Positions 10,841 to 22,316 of a stretch of DNA of 64,000 nucleotides are shown one piece after another; positions within the stretch are counted from its first letter, which is position 1; each line of letters begins with the position of its first letter. The stretch comes from Desmodus rotundus (lineage: Eukaryota > Chordata > Mammalia > Chiroptera > Phyllostomidae), in assembly GCF_022682495.2 (NCBI RefSeq), contig NC_071396.1, positions 57,987,159 through 58,051,158 of the forward strand, in the 5' to 3' direction. Below the pieces are notes generated by a model. The model was not told the origin of the DNA. It made no database searches and worked only from the letters and a program-made list of their open reading frames with translations. Made by a program: the position numbers and the translations under genes.

Positions 10841-12120
10841 GTGTGCCCCAGCAATTTCCACTTCTAAGACAGAAACCCACAGAAAAACTTCCACAAGGGT
10901 GCAAAAAAGTATGTTCACCTACAAAAGACAGACACCCTTAATAGCCACTATTAAAAGACTGGCTAAATGCACACAAGGGAGCATCCCATATGCTTTCTGT
11001 GCCTAGTGCAGCCATGGCTCAGGTTACCAAGAAGCATCTGAAGTGTGCAGCAGCTCCTAAGCATTGCATGCTGTACACACTGACCAATGTGTTTGTTCCT
11101 TGGCCACTTAGTCCCCAAAAGCTGAGAGAATGTCTCCCTCTCATCAGTTTAAGGAACAGACTTAAGTATGCCCTAACAGAAGATGAAGTAAAGATGATCT
11201 GCATGCAGAGGTTTATTAAGATTAATGGCAAGGTCCAAACCGATATAACATACCCTGCTGGTTTTATGGATGTGATCAGCATTGACAAGACCGGTGAGAA
11301 TTTTCATCTGATCTATAACACCAAGGGTTACTTTGCTGTTCATAGTATTATACCTGAGGAGGCCAAGTGCAAGTTGTACAAAGTGAGGAAGATCATTGTG
11401 GGCACAAAAAAAGGAATCCCTCATCTGGAAACCCATGATGCTTGCACCATCCACTACCCTGATCCCTTCATCAAGGTGAATGACACCATTCAGATTGATT
11501 TGGAGACTGGCAAAGTTACTGGTTTCATCAAGTTTGACACCGGTAACCTGTGTATGAGAAGAATTGGCATCATAATAAGCGGAGAGAGACACTCTGGTTC
11601 TTTTGACATAGCTCATGTGAAAGATGCCAATAGCAACAGCTTTGCCACCCAGCTCTCCAACATTTTTTGTTCTTGGCAAAGGAAACAAACCAAGGATTTC
11701 CATCCCCTGTGGAAAGGGTGTCTGCCTCACCATTGCTGAAGAGAGAGTGGGGGCCAAACAGAACAGTGGGTAAAATGAGCTCTAGATGACATGACTAGAA
11801 AAGTCTTCGTACTTAATTAAAGAAAATACAGCATGAAATAAAGGGGTGGTGGAATATCCTACAGCCACTAAAATAGAGTGTACCTGAGCTATCTGAATGC
11901 ATATGGAAAATCTCCAAGACAAGTAGGGGAAAGCGAAGTGCAAAAGAGCAGGTGTACTGTAGCCCCAGTGTGAAATTTAAAAATAAATTTTAAAATGATA
12001 CTAATACATTCATATAAGTATAAATATAAATCTGTATGAGAATACCCAGATTCATTAACATCTGAAAGGGGTGGGAGGTTCGCATTTTCTCTGAAAGCAT
12101 TTATGAAGTGCTGGAATGTT
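10841..12120 (+). repeat. Old L1 (L1M-like) ORF2 3' part, split by the RPS4X retrocopy
   Basis: The left part (10,841-10,991) contains 'gcaatttccacttctaagac' and 'acttccacaagggtgcaaaa'. The right part (11,850-12,120) continues with 'tcctacagccactaaaatag' and 'tatggaaaatctccaagac'. These are consecutive words of the C-terminal L1 ORF2 and 3' region of old mammalian L1s. The two parts flank the RPS4X pseudogene, which shows that the L1 was there first. Confidence 0.6.
10992..11845 (+). pseudogene. RPS4X: Processed pseudogene of ribosomal protein S4, X-linked type
   Basis: Intronless copy of the mRNA for the 40S subunit protein eS4. A short 5'UTR remnant (10,992-11,013) leads to ATG at 11,014. 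The reading frame follows RPS4X closely: [58 protein letters not shown]. Damage includes two altered residues right after the start, one extra Lys in the KKGIPHL segment, loss of about seven residues after GNLCM (the VTGGANLG stretch), and one extra T near 11,664 that shifts the frame, so the last 30 or so residues are wrong and stop at 11,737. The original stop position is near 11,771 and an A-rich 3' end follows. Normal length is 263 aa. Non-functional as eS4. It lies inside an old L1. Confidence 0.93.
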
Positions 12121-13370
12121 ATGGAAACTTTGTACTCAGAATAGAGTTTGAAAACAAACAGGGAGTGTTCCCATGTAAAAATGCACACACACACAAAAAA
12201 AAAACTTCAAAAAAATGTCTCCTTCCTCTGGGCCTCACCTTCAGACCTCTACCTCCAGGCCCAGGTTCTAAATTAGCTCACCCCCACCTTGGGCGGGGCT
12301 CATCAGAAGAAGGTACAAGCAGCTGGCAGAGAAAGAAAAGTGCCACATTTGTAGGGAAGAACATTCCTTATGCAAGAGTGCCCACAGCCCAGCCTCCCCC
12401 ATATTGTCTTAGGCTCCAGTGTTCCCTTAAGGGAGACAACATCCAAAGCTCTCCACAGGTCAGCTCATGGCCCTGTGTCGGATTTTGACATCCAACTTTC
12501 TGGCCCACCCTGAGCAAGAAGACACTACAGCTGTTGCCGGAAGAGTTCCCTTTCTGAAATTGAAGATATTTTTATGTTCTATACTTTCTGGTTACATTTT
12601 AGATGATTTGGGGTTGTTGCTAAAGATCCTTTCTTGGGATTTTTACTTTTATTTAAATATGCATGTACAGAATTCAACTACAAGAACTATTGCTTAGAAG
12701 AAAATGCTAAGAGACCAAGCAACTCCTAGATAGAACTGGTCTCTACCAAATTTGAAAATGGGGAGAGAATGGAATTGTAACACTCACTCCAGAGCTATAT
12801 ACAAATACTTTCTGCAAGTCCAAATGACTGCTGGAGGCAAAGAGAACTGGTCTCTCTCTTGTTTTCTCCTTTCCTCTCATCTGTAGTCCTCCCTCCTCCT
12901 GCCTACCCTGAAATAACATTGCTTGGGGCTACGACCATCTGTAGCTGCCAGGGGAAAGCACAATACATTCAGAAACTCTTGGACCCACATATCCTGGAGA
13001 TTGGAACTGCATAAACAAAGGGTTAGAAGAAGGGGGAAGGGGTAGAAGGAATAAAGGCTTAAAGATTAAAGTCACAGGGAGAGACAGACGGCTCCGTTTT
13101 TTAATAACTGAAAACACGAGTTGGGTCTGAATGTGCTCATTGTTTAGCAGAGGGGGCAGTCTACGTAGGCAGGACTGGCTGGCGACAGGACTGCCTTCCC
13201 ATCAAAAATAAGATTTACCAAAAGGGCAGGGTGGGGAAGGGGGGGCTGGTAAGACTGAAGCAGACCTCAACCCAGAGCTCCATTTACTGCTGATGGCACA
13301 GAGCACAGCAGTCAGGTGAGCATTAGATCACTGCTACCCTGAACCATGGGAGAAGAAGAGGGGGTCTGGA
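12121..13370. other. No gene recognised
   Basis: No domain, retrocopy or young repeat found. The ORFs 12108-12488 and 12467-12697 have no recognisable protein features. Confidence 0.4.
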
Positions 13371-14330
13371 AAAAAAAGATATCTGGCACACGGACTTTTC
13401 TCACATAGCTACTCTTGGGAATGTAGACTGGTACAACCTTCTAAGAAGAAACTTGGCATTTTGGATCAGAGGGGTAAAAGTGTGTATGCACTTTTGCCCT
13501 GTAATTCCATGAGGAGGATTCTAGCTCCAGGAAATAATCCAACCCAGGACAGACTTTTATGCACAAAGATATTCTGTGCAGCATTATTTATAATAACAAG
13601 AAATTGGAAACAACCTAAACACCCAATGCTATAGGGGAAGAGTTAAGTGTTTATCTATTTCCTTACTAAAAGGATGTAAGCAAGTTAAACAAATATACAG
13701 AACAAAGAGGGAAATGCAAGTGAACAAATCACAGCAACAGAACAAAGAATTTGTTTAAAAAATGAGGTCAGAACTGTGTTGCTGCTTCTTAATGCACACA
13801 CTGAGAGAGCCCATAAGATAACACAGCCACTGCCACCACCAACAGTTACAGCAGCTATCACTGCTGAGTGCCCATTCTCACTGAGTCCTCTCAGCAACCC
13901 AACAAGGGACTTATTCTATCCCCATTTTATAGATAGGAAATCTAGGCTCCAGAGGTCACTCAGAGCCAGGAAATGACAGCACTGGTTTTGAACACAGGTT
14001 TTCTCTAAGTCAAAGCTTATATGTTTTCCACAACACACATGCTTAAGGGAGTTGTATATTCATACAACGGACTCCTGCAGGCATGAAAAACTAATGTTTG
14101 GAGAAAGTGATTAATGGTATGGGGAAAATGCTTACAAAATAATGTTAAATTTTAAAAAGCAGTGGAAAAAATTACATGAAATGTATAATTCCAATCATGT
14201 AAACCACATGATCATTTTCTTCTTTAAGTTTTATCTATTATCCAAATTTTCCAAAATAGGTCTGTATTAGTTTTACAGTCAGACAAAAATATGACTTTAT
14301 ATATTTAAAAACTATATAAAGGGCCACTGT
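13371..14330 (+). repeat. Old L1 (L1M-like) 3' part with a MIR inside
   Basis: Words such as 'gggaatgtagactggtacaa', 'gcagcattatttataataac' and 'ttggaaacaacctaaacacc' are conserved in the C-terminal ORF2 region of old L1s. After the MIR interruption the L1 resumes near 14,045 with 'ttgtatattcatacaacgg' and a Lys-rich tail region. Confidence 0.6.
13840..14010 (+). repeat. MIR SINE inserted in old L1
   Basis: MIR core words 'ttctatccccattttataga', 'taggaaatctaggctcc' and 'gaggtcactcagagccag' are visible. Confidence 0.65.
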
Positions 14331-16440
14331 GTTTTTGTTTCATAGCACACATCCCATCAATATGCACAGTAACTCACTTTTGTTTTATATAAAAATTCTA
14401 CATATGTAGTAGAATCAGAAAATATAAATGCTGAGACCTGAGCTGAGGAAAACCTTGTTTATGTCCATCATTCTGTGAATCATAAATGAATAATTTCATT
14501 CTGCTCAGAACCTTATCTTTATAAATCACTTGAGATTATACATGTCAGAAGACAATTATTATAAAAGAGTTTGGTATCCTTTTCATTTTTCTCTTTGGAT
14601 ATAGATTCTCATACAAATAAGCAGAGAGGCACAGACCAACTTTCTCAGGACTTCCTCCTGGCTAAAGAACAGATTCACCCTCGTGAATATGGAGCCCACA
14701 TTCCAGGTCCTCCAGGAAGTCAACAAGGGCATCCCATCACCCAAGTCTAGCCAGGCAACAACTGCTTCTTAAAGGCTCAGCATCCAAATACCTCCTGAAA
14801 TAGTTACGTACATATTGCTGGGGAGAAGGGCCAGAGCTCTCCCCTGTTTCTCAAAGGGCTCTCTAGCCACTAATCTATACATGACAGTCCCAAACCTCAC
14901 AGCGAGAGTTCATGGCCATTCCCTTGGCTTTACCATCTAAACCCATGCCCAAACCCCAGACTACCATCTAGGGACACACAGACGGTTTAGCCAACTTTGA
15001 AAATGGACATGTAAAGGGGAGGCACTCTTATGCACATGAAGATAAGGAGACTGAGGCTCAGAAAAGGGTCACACAGCCAGGATACACCTGTGTCTGTTAG
15101 GCCCCACACACCTTACCAGATAAATCAGACCTTGTAGATGGCATGTTCTAAGTGTGACATTTTTCTGTTGTTTGCCAAATACTGTGCTCAGCAACAAGAC
15201 ACAGACTTGGTTTTCTATTATGAGACAAAAGAATAACAACTTCCCAAGAGCTATTTAATTATTTCTTTAAAATGTGCCTTCTGAATTACTGTGGAGTTAA
15301 CAGCCCTCACTAGGAGCTGGCTTCCAGAACTGAACAGCAGTGGAGAGTCACCTGTGCTTTGATTATCTAAAAGAAGGGAAAAAATATTTTAAATGCTTTA
15401 ACAGTTAAACAAATAGAAGGAAGGCAGATTTCTTTCATGTTTTCTCAACTCCAAAAGCCACAGAATAGCTTGACCCCTAAACTTTGAAATGAGTTTAAAG
15501 TATCTTAAACTACTAATAGACTTTCAACAAAGATTGTGTGAAATATTAATTATAAAGCTGGCTCCTGGGAACCAGCCCTCTGTTCTCAGAAAAGGAGTTG
15601 GGTGAACAAGCAGTATCAACTGACCATATCCTTTCACCTCAGCTATGCAGCTCTGAAAGAGGAAGGAGAACTTCCTAACCAGAGCTGTGTTTTGGTTTTT
15701 ATGTAACTGGGGGAGGGAAGACTATTAAACTAATAATGTTCATTACAGAAACTTTGAAAAATAATATTACGAAAAAAAAACCTTAGGAAAAGTACCTTTT
15801 TTAAAAAAGGAAACTAAAAGTGACCTATATTCCCATCCCCTAAAGTTAGCCACTAATTAACATTTGATTTCTGTATTCTTGGTATCTTTCCTCCTTTTTC
15901 ACTTATATTTAATGTGATTATGTTTTTAAATTTTCTTTATAAATATTTTATTGAAAGGGCAGCACAAATTACTTTAATTTGCTTCACTGGTGTGGTTTCC
16001 AATTTAGTGCTACTGTAACTAATGCTGTAAGGAACATTTTTGTACATAAAGCTGTGGCTCATTTCAGATTATTTCCTAGAAGTTAAATTAAGAAATCACA
16101 AAGTAGAATTTACTTAAGGCCTTAGACAGACTTTCCCCAATTAGTCCCCAGAAAGCCTGGGCCAAGTCAAAGCTTTCTATTAACCTGTTGTTAAAATATA
16201 CATGGTATTCCCACCCAGCCTCTACTGTTCCCTGCTGCCCCAAAGGTATCTGAACTGTAGATGCCTCCTTGAGAGGCCTTCTCTGTTCTCCCTGGGGAGA
16301 GAACAGCCACAGCAAGGGCAAGTGCTGAACTAGGTAGGAGGAACTTCCCAGAGGCTCAAACAATCCCTGGCATTGCTGTTTCCATTAAACACACCATGCA
16401 AGTGCCCTGTGTGTTTTATGAACTGAAAAAATTTCATGTT
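14331..16440. other. No gene recognised; MIR trace at 15,015-15,110
   Basis: A short MIR trace ('gagactgaggctcagaaaag') lies at 15,015-15,110. The segment 15,725-16,080 is AT-rich and may be a remnant of an old LINE, but I cannot name it. Confidence 0.4.
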
Positions 16441-16745
16441 CCAAAAAGGAAGAGAAGGGTATGTAAAACATGAGCTCCAACACCAGGAATACTAACTAGA
16501 CAGTGCAGCCTGTGGTGGCCCGGTTTTATGTGTTGTTTTGGATTGGGTTTTTCTTTTTCACTCAAGCCCTGGAAGGCATTGAAGCCTCCCTCCAACCCCA
16601 TCCCGAATGGAAACTACATCACTCGGTATTCATGGCCCAGGCTCACTTAGATAAATGCACTATTGCCCTTCCCCTCTACCCTCCCATTCCAGGGATAAAC
16701 TCATCTGCTTACACCAGATCTCTTCTTCCTTTGGAGAAATGGCTT
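16441..16745 (+). repeat. Left arm of a 1.8-kb inverted duplication
   Basis: The reverse complement of this segment reappears at 17,994-18,280. Shared blocks include 'agcctgtggtggcc', 'atgtgttgtttt', 'ttcactcaagcc', 'caggctcacttagataaa' and 'atctcttcttcctttggaga'. Identity is roughly 80% by eye, with small gaps. The arms are separated by about 1.25 kb. The 109-aa ORF starting at 16,503 lies in this arm and has no counterpart ORF in the other arm. Confidence 0.85.
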
Positions 16746-16880
16746 AGGAGTCAAACAACCTACGTTCAAATCCTGGGCTGTCAATTTATGAGGGTCTTTA
16801 GTTGCGAAAGTGACTTCTTCCCCTTGTTGTGACTCAGTAACAGGGAACGTTATGAGGATTGTATAAGGGGACATGTGTAA
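16740..16880 (-). repeat. MIR SINE, reverse orientation
   Basis: Recognised from 'aggagtcaaacaacctacg', 'ttcaaatcctgggctgtcaa' and the 'gttatgaggattgtata' segment. It begins exactly where the left inverted arm ends. Confidence 0.6.
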
Positions 16881-17369
16881 AACATAGGTATGGTGGCTGG
16901 GACAAAGCAAAAAAGTTCATTCATTTTTTTAAATAATATCTTTAAATCATTATTATCACCCAAATGACCAAGTGAATGATCATCCAAATGCAAAAAACTA
17001 AATAGCTGAATTAATGAAGAAATGGAGAACAATCACCCCTTGCCAACACCCAGGCTAGGGGGCAGAGAGAGCAGGCCCCTCCTGCAGTACCAGCAGATTA
17101 GCTCTGCCATAGCTCTGGGAACTCCCACCTAATCTGCTGGATGGGCCCTACTAACAAAGGTAACTGTACCATTGGCCTCTTCCTGTTTCACTTTTAGAGG
17201 CTGATGGGGAGAGTGACTACCTGACAATGTAATAGGACCTTGGGGGGGGGGGGGAACGCTAGTATTACAGAATCCATTAATCCCCCCATGATCTCACAGA
17301 ACATCAATGACACAGAAAGACAATAGGGTGAGGTGTTGGGGAGGAAAGCACAGAAACTCACCATCAGCA

Positions 17370-17530
17370 AGGGCCTCCTGAGACTCCTGAGTGCAGCCAC
17401 CCCACTGGGCACTTCATGTGCACCACACAGTGTAACCCTCACCACAGCCCTCAGAGGCAAGTGGCACCCTTGCCATGTAAGATCATGCAGCTGGTAAATG
17501 GTGGTACTGAAATCACGCTAAGACTCTGAG
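17370..17530 (+). repeat. MIR SINE
   Basis: MIR-like words 'gtaaccctcaccacagccct', 'gagcaagtggcaccc'-type spacing and 'atcatgcagctggtaaatgg' are present. It ends against the VES SINE. Confidence 0.5.
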
Positions 17531-17545
17531 ACCCATATTCTTTTT

Positions 17546-17733
17546 AAAAAAAAGATTTTATTTATTCATTTTTAGAGATAGGGAAAGGGAGGAAGAAAGA
17601 GAGGGAGAGAAACATTAATGTGTAGTTGCCTCTCACATGCCCCCTAATGGGGCCTAGCCCACAACCCAGGCATGTGCCCTAACTGGGAATCAAACCGGCA
17701 ACCCTTTGGTTCCACTGAGATACACCAGCCAGA
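17546..17733 (-). mobile_element. VES SINE, minus orientation
   Basis: The reverse complement begins with a tRNA-like head ('ggtgtatctcagtgg', then a B-box-like 'ggtttgattcccagttag') and continues through 'gggcacatgcctgggttg' to a pyrimidine-rich tail and A-tract. This is the bat VES structure. An imperfect direct repeat, cccatattctttt before and tccacaatctttt after, looks like the target duplication. About 188 bp. Confidence 0.8.
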
Positions 17734-17993
17734 GTCCACAATCTTTTCTACAATTCCATGAAGTTCTTCATTAAAACAAGCAAGCAACCCCTACTCAAGA
17801 ATTTGAAAATGTGAGAGACAAAGCCTCTAGAAGAAAGAAAATGTCTATTAGGGTTCATTAAACATTACTACCACCTGTTGACGATTTCAACAATTTATTT
17901 CTTTCCTATCCAAGTAGCCTAAGAGTACTGGGAGAGAGGAGAAGGATGGCTTCTACATTTTAGGTGACCCCACTTCCACCTCTGAACATTTCA

Positions 17994-18280
17994 AAGCCAT
18001 TTCTCCAAAGGAAGAAGAGATGTGGTGTCAGCAGATAGGTTTAATCTCTCGAATGGGAGGGCAGAGGGGAAGGGAAATAGTACGTTTATCTAAGTGAGCC
18101 TGGGCAGTGAATACTGAGTAGTGTAGCTGCTCTTTGTGGGGAAGGGAGACTTTGATGCCTTCCAGGCTTGAGTGAAGAAGAAAAACTCAACCTAAAACAA
18201 CACATGAAACCAGGCCACCACAGGCTATACTGTCTAGTACTCTTTGTGTTGAAACTCTTGTTTCACATTCTCCTTTTCCG
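17994..18280 (-). repeat. Right arm of the inverted duplication
   Basis: Reverse-complement partner of 16,441-16,745. The arm starts at 'aagccatttctccaaagg', which mirrors the end of the left arm, and homology fades near 18,280. Together with the 1.25-kb spacer it forms a potential long hairpin. Confidence 0.85.
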
Positions 18281-18428
18281 ATATCACAGATGCTCAGTAA
18301 ATATTATGGAAAGTGTTAAGTAATTAAATGAAAGGAGTCAAAAGACAAGGAATTAAGAAGGTGGGACAAGAAAAAAAAAGCTACAAAATTGGCACAAGGG
18401 TGTAAGCACTATAAAAATACATTTGTAG

Positions 18429-18933
18429 GTATGAGGTGTTATCCCGTTGTGGTTTTAATTTGCATCTCTCTGATGATTAGTGACTTTGAACATTTTTTCA
18501 TGTCTATTGGTCATCTGTGTGTTCTCTTTGGAGAAGTGTCCATTCAGGTCCTTTGCCCATTTTTTAATTGGGCTGCTAGTCTTCCTGGTTTTGAGTTGTT
18601 CTTTATATATTTTGGAAATTAAACCTCTATCAGATGTTTCATTGGCAAATATGTTCTGCCATACAGTGGGTTGGCTCCCTTTTCATTTTTTTGATGGTTT
18701 CTTTAGCTGTGCAGAAGGGGGAGTGTGAGAGGCAACTGCAAATTGATGTTTCTCTCCCTCTCTTTCTCCCTCCATTCCCCCCTCTCTAAAAATAAATAAA
18801 TAAATAACATCTTTTTTAAAAAAGAAAATAGTGTGACAGCCGGTGAGAAGTGGAGGTGAGGGCATGGTGAAGGTGGGCAAAGAGGAAAAAATGGAGACAA
18901 CTCTAACAGGGTAAACAATAAAAATAAAGTTAA
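18429..18933. mobile_element. Chimeric L1 insertion: inverted L1 ORF2 piece + VES 3' half + L1 3' end
   Basis: Three parts sit between one pair of direct repeats (aaaaatacatttgtag at 18,413-18,428 and a matching aaaaacacatttgtaa at about 18,934-18,949). 18,429-18,716 is L1 ORF2 C-terminal sequence on the minus strand ('tttgcatctctctgatgatt'). 18,717-18,830 is the 3' half of a VES SINE on the plus strand ('caactgcaaattgatgtttc', then a CT-rich tail and A-rich end). 18,835-18,933 is an L1 3'UTR end on the plus strand ('atggagacaactctaacagg'). The single pair of duplications argues for one insertion event with 5' inversion (twin priming) from an L1 source that carried a VES. Confidence 0.75.
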
Positions 18934-19199
18934 AAAACACATTTGTAAAGTTCAGGGAAATCCCTGCCTATTTGGGCTCTGTTCTAGGGGTCAGAGCAGT
19001 AGGCAGCAATGGGAAGTACGTATTTAGGGAAACAAGACTCCAGGTCAGAATAGAAGGAGCTTGCAGAGGAAGAGCACGTCCAGTTCTTGCAGCAGCATCG
19101 TGGTGTCTGAGTATGTGGAGAAGAATGCAGTAAGAGGCACCAGCAGTGAGAACCTTCAGGTTTCTCACACATGACCACATCAGACCACACAGCAACATG

Positions 19200-19350
19200 A
19201 GGGAAAATGAAGTATCACCCCCATTTTACAGATGAACAAGCTGAGGCTTAGAGGTAAAGTAATGGCCCAAAGCTACAGAGATGATAGCTGGAGCAGACTG
19301 AACTCCATCCAGGCTGGTTAGACATTGCACTACTACATAAGCTGTCACTG
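19200..19350 (+). repeat. MIR SINE
   Basis: Contains 'cccccattttacagatgaac', 'aagctgaggcttagaggtaa' and 'gtaatggcccaaagctac', the MIR core. Confidence 0.75.
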
Positions 19351-19489
19351 CCAGCCAACTCCAACTTTTCCACTATATCACAATGACACCCACACTGTTA
19401 CTCAATATTTTTCTCTAAATAATTAATTTTGCCTTTTTTTTAAAACCCACATTTTCTCTTAAAGATAAGTTTATCACTTTATCCAACAA

Positions 19490-20010
19490 TGTATTAGGTA
19501 CATCCCCAAATGAATTGAACAGGTACCTGTATGCCAACATTCACAGCAGCATTGTTCACAATAGACAAAAGGCAGAAACAACACATGTCCATCGGCTGAT
19601 GAAGGAAAAACAGAATGTGGTGTATCCATACAGTAGAATATTATTCAGCCTTAAAAAGAAGGAAATTCTACATGCTACATGCTATAACATACATAAACCT
19701 TGAAAACTTAATGCTTAGTGAAATAAGTCAGACACAAAAGAACTATGATTCTACTTATTCGAAGACCCTAAAAGAGACAAATTCATAGAGACAGAGGGTA
19801 GAATGGTGGTTGCCAGGGGCTGAAGGAGAAAAAAATAGGAAGTTATTGTTTAATGGGTATGGATTTTTAGTTTGAGGTAATGAAAAATTTTGGAAATAGA
19901 TAATGGTATGATTCTACTACATTGTGGATATACTTAATGTAATGAATTATACACTTAAAAATGGTTAAAATGATAAATTTTGTTATATTTTACCACAATT
20001 TTAAAAAATA
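19490..20010 (+). repeat. Old L1 (L1M-like) 3' end
   Basis: Shows consecutive old-L1 words: 'cacagcagcattgttcacaa', 'gtagaatattattcagcctt', 'aataagtcagacacaaaaga', 'gaatggtggttgccaggggc' and an A-rich end near 20,000. No ORF survives. Confidence 0.75.
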
Positions 20011-20103
20011 CCCCTAAAGGAAACCCTATATGGCTCTCAGAAATGGAAAACAATGACGTGCCAAAATTAGAAGGTAAAAAATGCCATAAAAAAGTGATAA
20101 ATA

Positions 20104-20316
20104 CAGTATTTTTTGGACCAGAAGATGCACCAGACCATAAGACGCACCAGACCATAAGACGCACCTAGGTTTTAGAGGAGGAAAACAGGGGAAAAAAGAG
20201 ACATTCCACTGCTGCCCCACCCCCCAGAGAGCCAGGTAAGATACATTCGGACTACAAGACACACCACATTTTCCTCCCAAATTTGGGGGGTGCATCTTAT
20301 AGTCCAAAAAATACGT
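20104..20316. mobile_element. MITE, 213 bp, with 28-bp terminal inverted repeats and TA target
   Basis: The left end runs from 'cagtattttttggacc' to 'agatgcacc'. The right end, reverse-complemented, runs 'acgtattttttggact' to 'agatgcacc'. Over 28 bp the two ends differ at four positions. The element is flanked by TA on each side (20,102-20,103 and 20,317-20,318), suggesting a Tc1/mariner-type target. Near the left end the unit 'accagaccataagacgc' occurs twice in tandem. No coding capacity. I do not recognise the family with certainty. Confidence 0.75.
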
Positions 20317-20330
20317 TATTAAATGATGTT

Positions 20331-21469
20331 GCTGTGCTTTTTGCCTTCTGTGAGCCACTTGCTCTTGATCAGGAAGGAGAATCAGCAGTGTTCAGAGAGA
20401 CTATGGCCTTCTCTCTTTGAAAGACTGAGAAGGCAAGGACTCACTAACCAGACGACTCAGCATCACCTGATCTGAGTAGCGCCTAACACCATTGCTGATC
20501 TCACTATTGTGGGGGTGACCCAACTTGGGAACACTGATCCTCAGGACTACCCCTATGCCAGGCACTGGGTACCTCCGCAACCCTGCCCATCCAGCTCCAC
20601 ACAGATCGACACGTAGGGAGGGAATGGAAGTCATAGAGCTAAAACTGTCCTTTGCACACCATAGCCCATCATCCATCTCCAAAGTGAGGAGGGCCAGAAG
20701 GACAGGGGGGTGAAGTTGGGAGATAAACCAGGGCTTAGAGGAGCTAGGTGCTTGGGTAGGGGGGTTACCAGCACACTTCACAGATGAGACAGCCTGAGTG
20801 AAGAGGGGCTGCTGGCAACCTACCTTGCTTGTATAGTCAAAATGTAGAGGAATGTTTGGAAATAGTCAATTAGATGTGATACTGTGGAATAATAATAATA
20901 CCAAAGTCCGAGTGGAACACATTAGCTATGCATTCCAAATACCTGATTCCAGAGCCAGGTCTGCAAGGCAGATATGTTCACCATCTAGCATAAAGGGTCA
21001 ATAATATCAAGGCCGCCAAACCTTTGCTGGAGGCAACATGGTAACTAGCCAAGAATCCAAAAGCTGCACCTGACTGGCATAAAACAAAGTCAAATGGAGC
21101 CCTTCATCTACCCCACAAAAGAGGAGCATTGAAGCTGCTGTCCCTGGGCCTGCCCCAGCCCTGCCTGACTTCCAGGACTCCCTGCAGCAGAGTTCTGACC
21201 CACACCTCACACTCATTCTATTCTAACTACCCTCTTTCTTCCCTTCCCCTTCTTTAGACTGTGCTATCCCAAACAGGGAGCCAGTTCCCCCCCCCTCCCC
21301 CCCCCCCGGTTTGAACAGTCTACCAACCCTAACTTGGGGCTCCTCCTCCCTTTCCATCCCCACCTTACCACCCAGTCTGCAGCCCCACCTCCAAAATGGT
21401 CTCCTGGCCTCTCCTGCCTCTACTCTCCCTGCACCAGGGTTAGCTTTGTAAACCACAGACCTTCATTTC
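20331..21469. other. No gene recognised; C-rich runs at 21,287-21,308
   Basis: The 126-aa minus ORF at 20,401-20,781 has no familiar motif and is not accepted as a gene. MIR-like 'ccaggcactgggtacc' near 20,560 suggests old repeat content. Confidence 0.35.
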
Positions 21470-21830
21470 CCTGCTTTAAAACCACATAAATCTCTGAGGT
21501 GGTCAATCATCCATCCCTCACATCCAGAATCCTTCAGGCTCCTGAGCCCCTGTACACACAGTAACCTTCTCCTAAAACTCACAATCTCTCCTGTACCTCC
21601 AGGGAGACTCCACACCGCAACTTCACCTCTTCTGAAAGCCTTCCCTGATTATCCTAGAGCCTCAGAATCTCTACAGTGCTCTCTTGGTTCTTGCACATTT
21701 GCTATCCCCTATACTCCAACACAATGAGTCCTACCAGGCAGGGCCATCCTTTACCTGCCAGGGTGTTTTCAGTGCCTAAGCATTCAGAATGCCCTGTTCC
21801 TGGTAGGTACAAAATGCACCTTTGTACCAA
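21470..21830 (+). repeat. LINE2 fragment
   Basis: The words 'cttctgaaagccttccctga', 'ttgcacatttgctatcccc' and 'aggcagggccatcc' are in the order expected for an L2 3' region. Confidence 0.55.
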
Positions 21831-21984
21831 AAAAAATGACATCCATCCTTCACTGCATAGGCCCATTCACTAAGATACTGATAACGATTTTTTTTTCCTC
21901 ACAAGTGACAGAAACTGACTAATTTTAAGCAAAAAAAGATCACAGCTATGAACATTTAAATGGCAATAAATCCAGAGCTATCAA

Positions 21985-22316
21985 TCACTGAATCTAAAAA
22001 ATGAACTAAGCAAATAAGCAGAATAGAAACAGGATCATAAATATGAAGATCATTTGACAGGTTAACAGTTGGGTGGGGGGAGGGGGAGAATGGGGGAAAA
22101 GGTGCAGGGATTAAGTACAAATTGGTAGGTAGAAAAAAGACAGGGGGATGTTAAGAACAGTATATGAAATGGAGTTGCCAAAGAACTTATATGCATGACC
22201 CATGGACATTAACTCAGGTGAGACTGCTGGACAGAATGGGGGATACCAGGTGGATGAGGATAAAAGGGGAAAATTTGGGACAACAGTAATAGCATAATCA
22301 ATAAAATATATTTAAA
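21985..22316 (+). mobile_element. HAL1 copy F: 5'-truncated 3'UTR only
   Basis: Corresponds to the last 330 bp of the HAL1 copies: 'gaaacaggatcataaat', a G-rich stretch, 'gccaaagaacttatatgcat', 'gacccatggacatt', 'gggacaacagtaatagcata' and 'atcaataaaatatattta'. No ORF1 remains. The 5' truncation fits incomplete reverse transcription. Confidence 0.8.

Noticed and set aside
10992..11845. Functional RPS4X-like gene
   Set aside because: Intronless, frameshifted before the C-terminus, missing about seven internal residues and embedded in an old L1.
16503..16832. 109-codon ORF in the left inverted arm
   Set aside because: Not maintained in the right arm and without a recognisable motif.
20126..20163. 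Two 17-bp repeats resembling a short array
   Set aside because: Only two units inside a MITE. There are no spacers and no cas genes, and the DNA is mammalian, so a CRISPR array is excluded.
20401..20781. 126-codon minus-strand ORF
   Set aside because: No domain, motif or biased codon pattern. Sits in sequence with MIR-like words and has no splice or retrocopy context.
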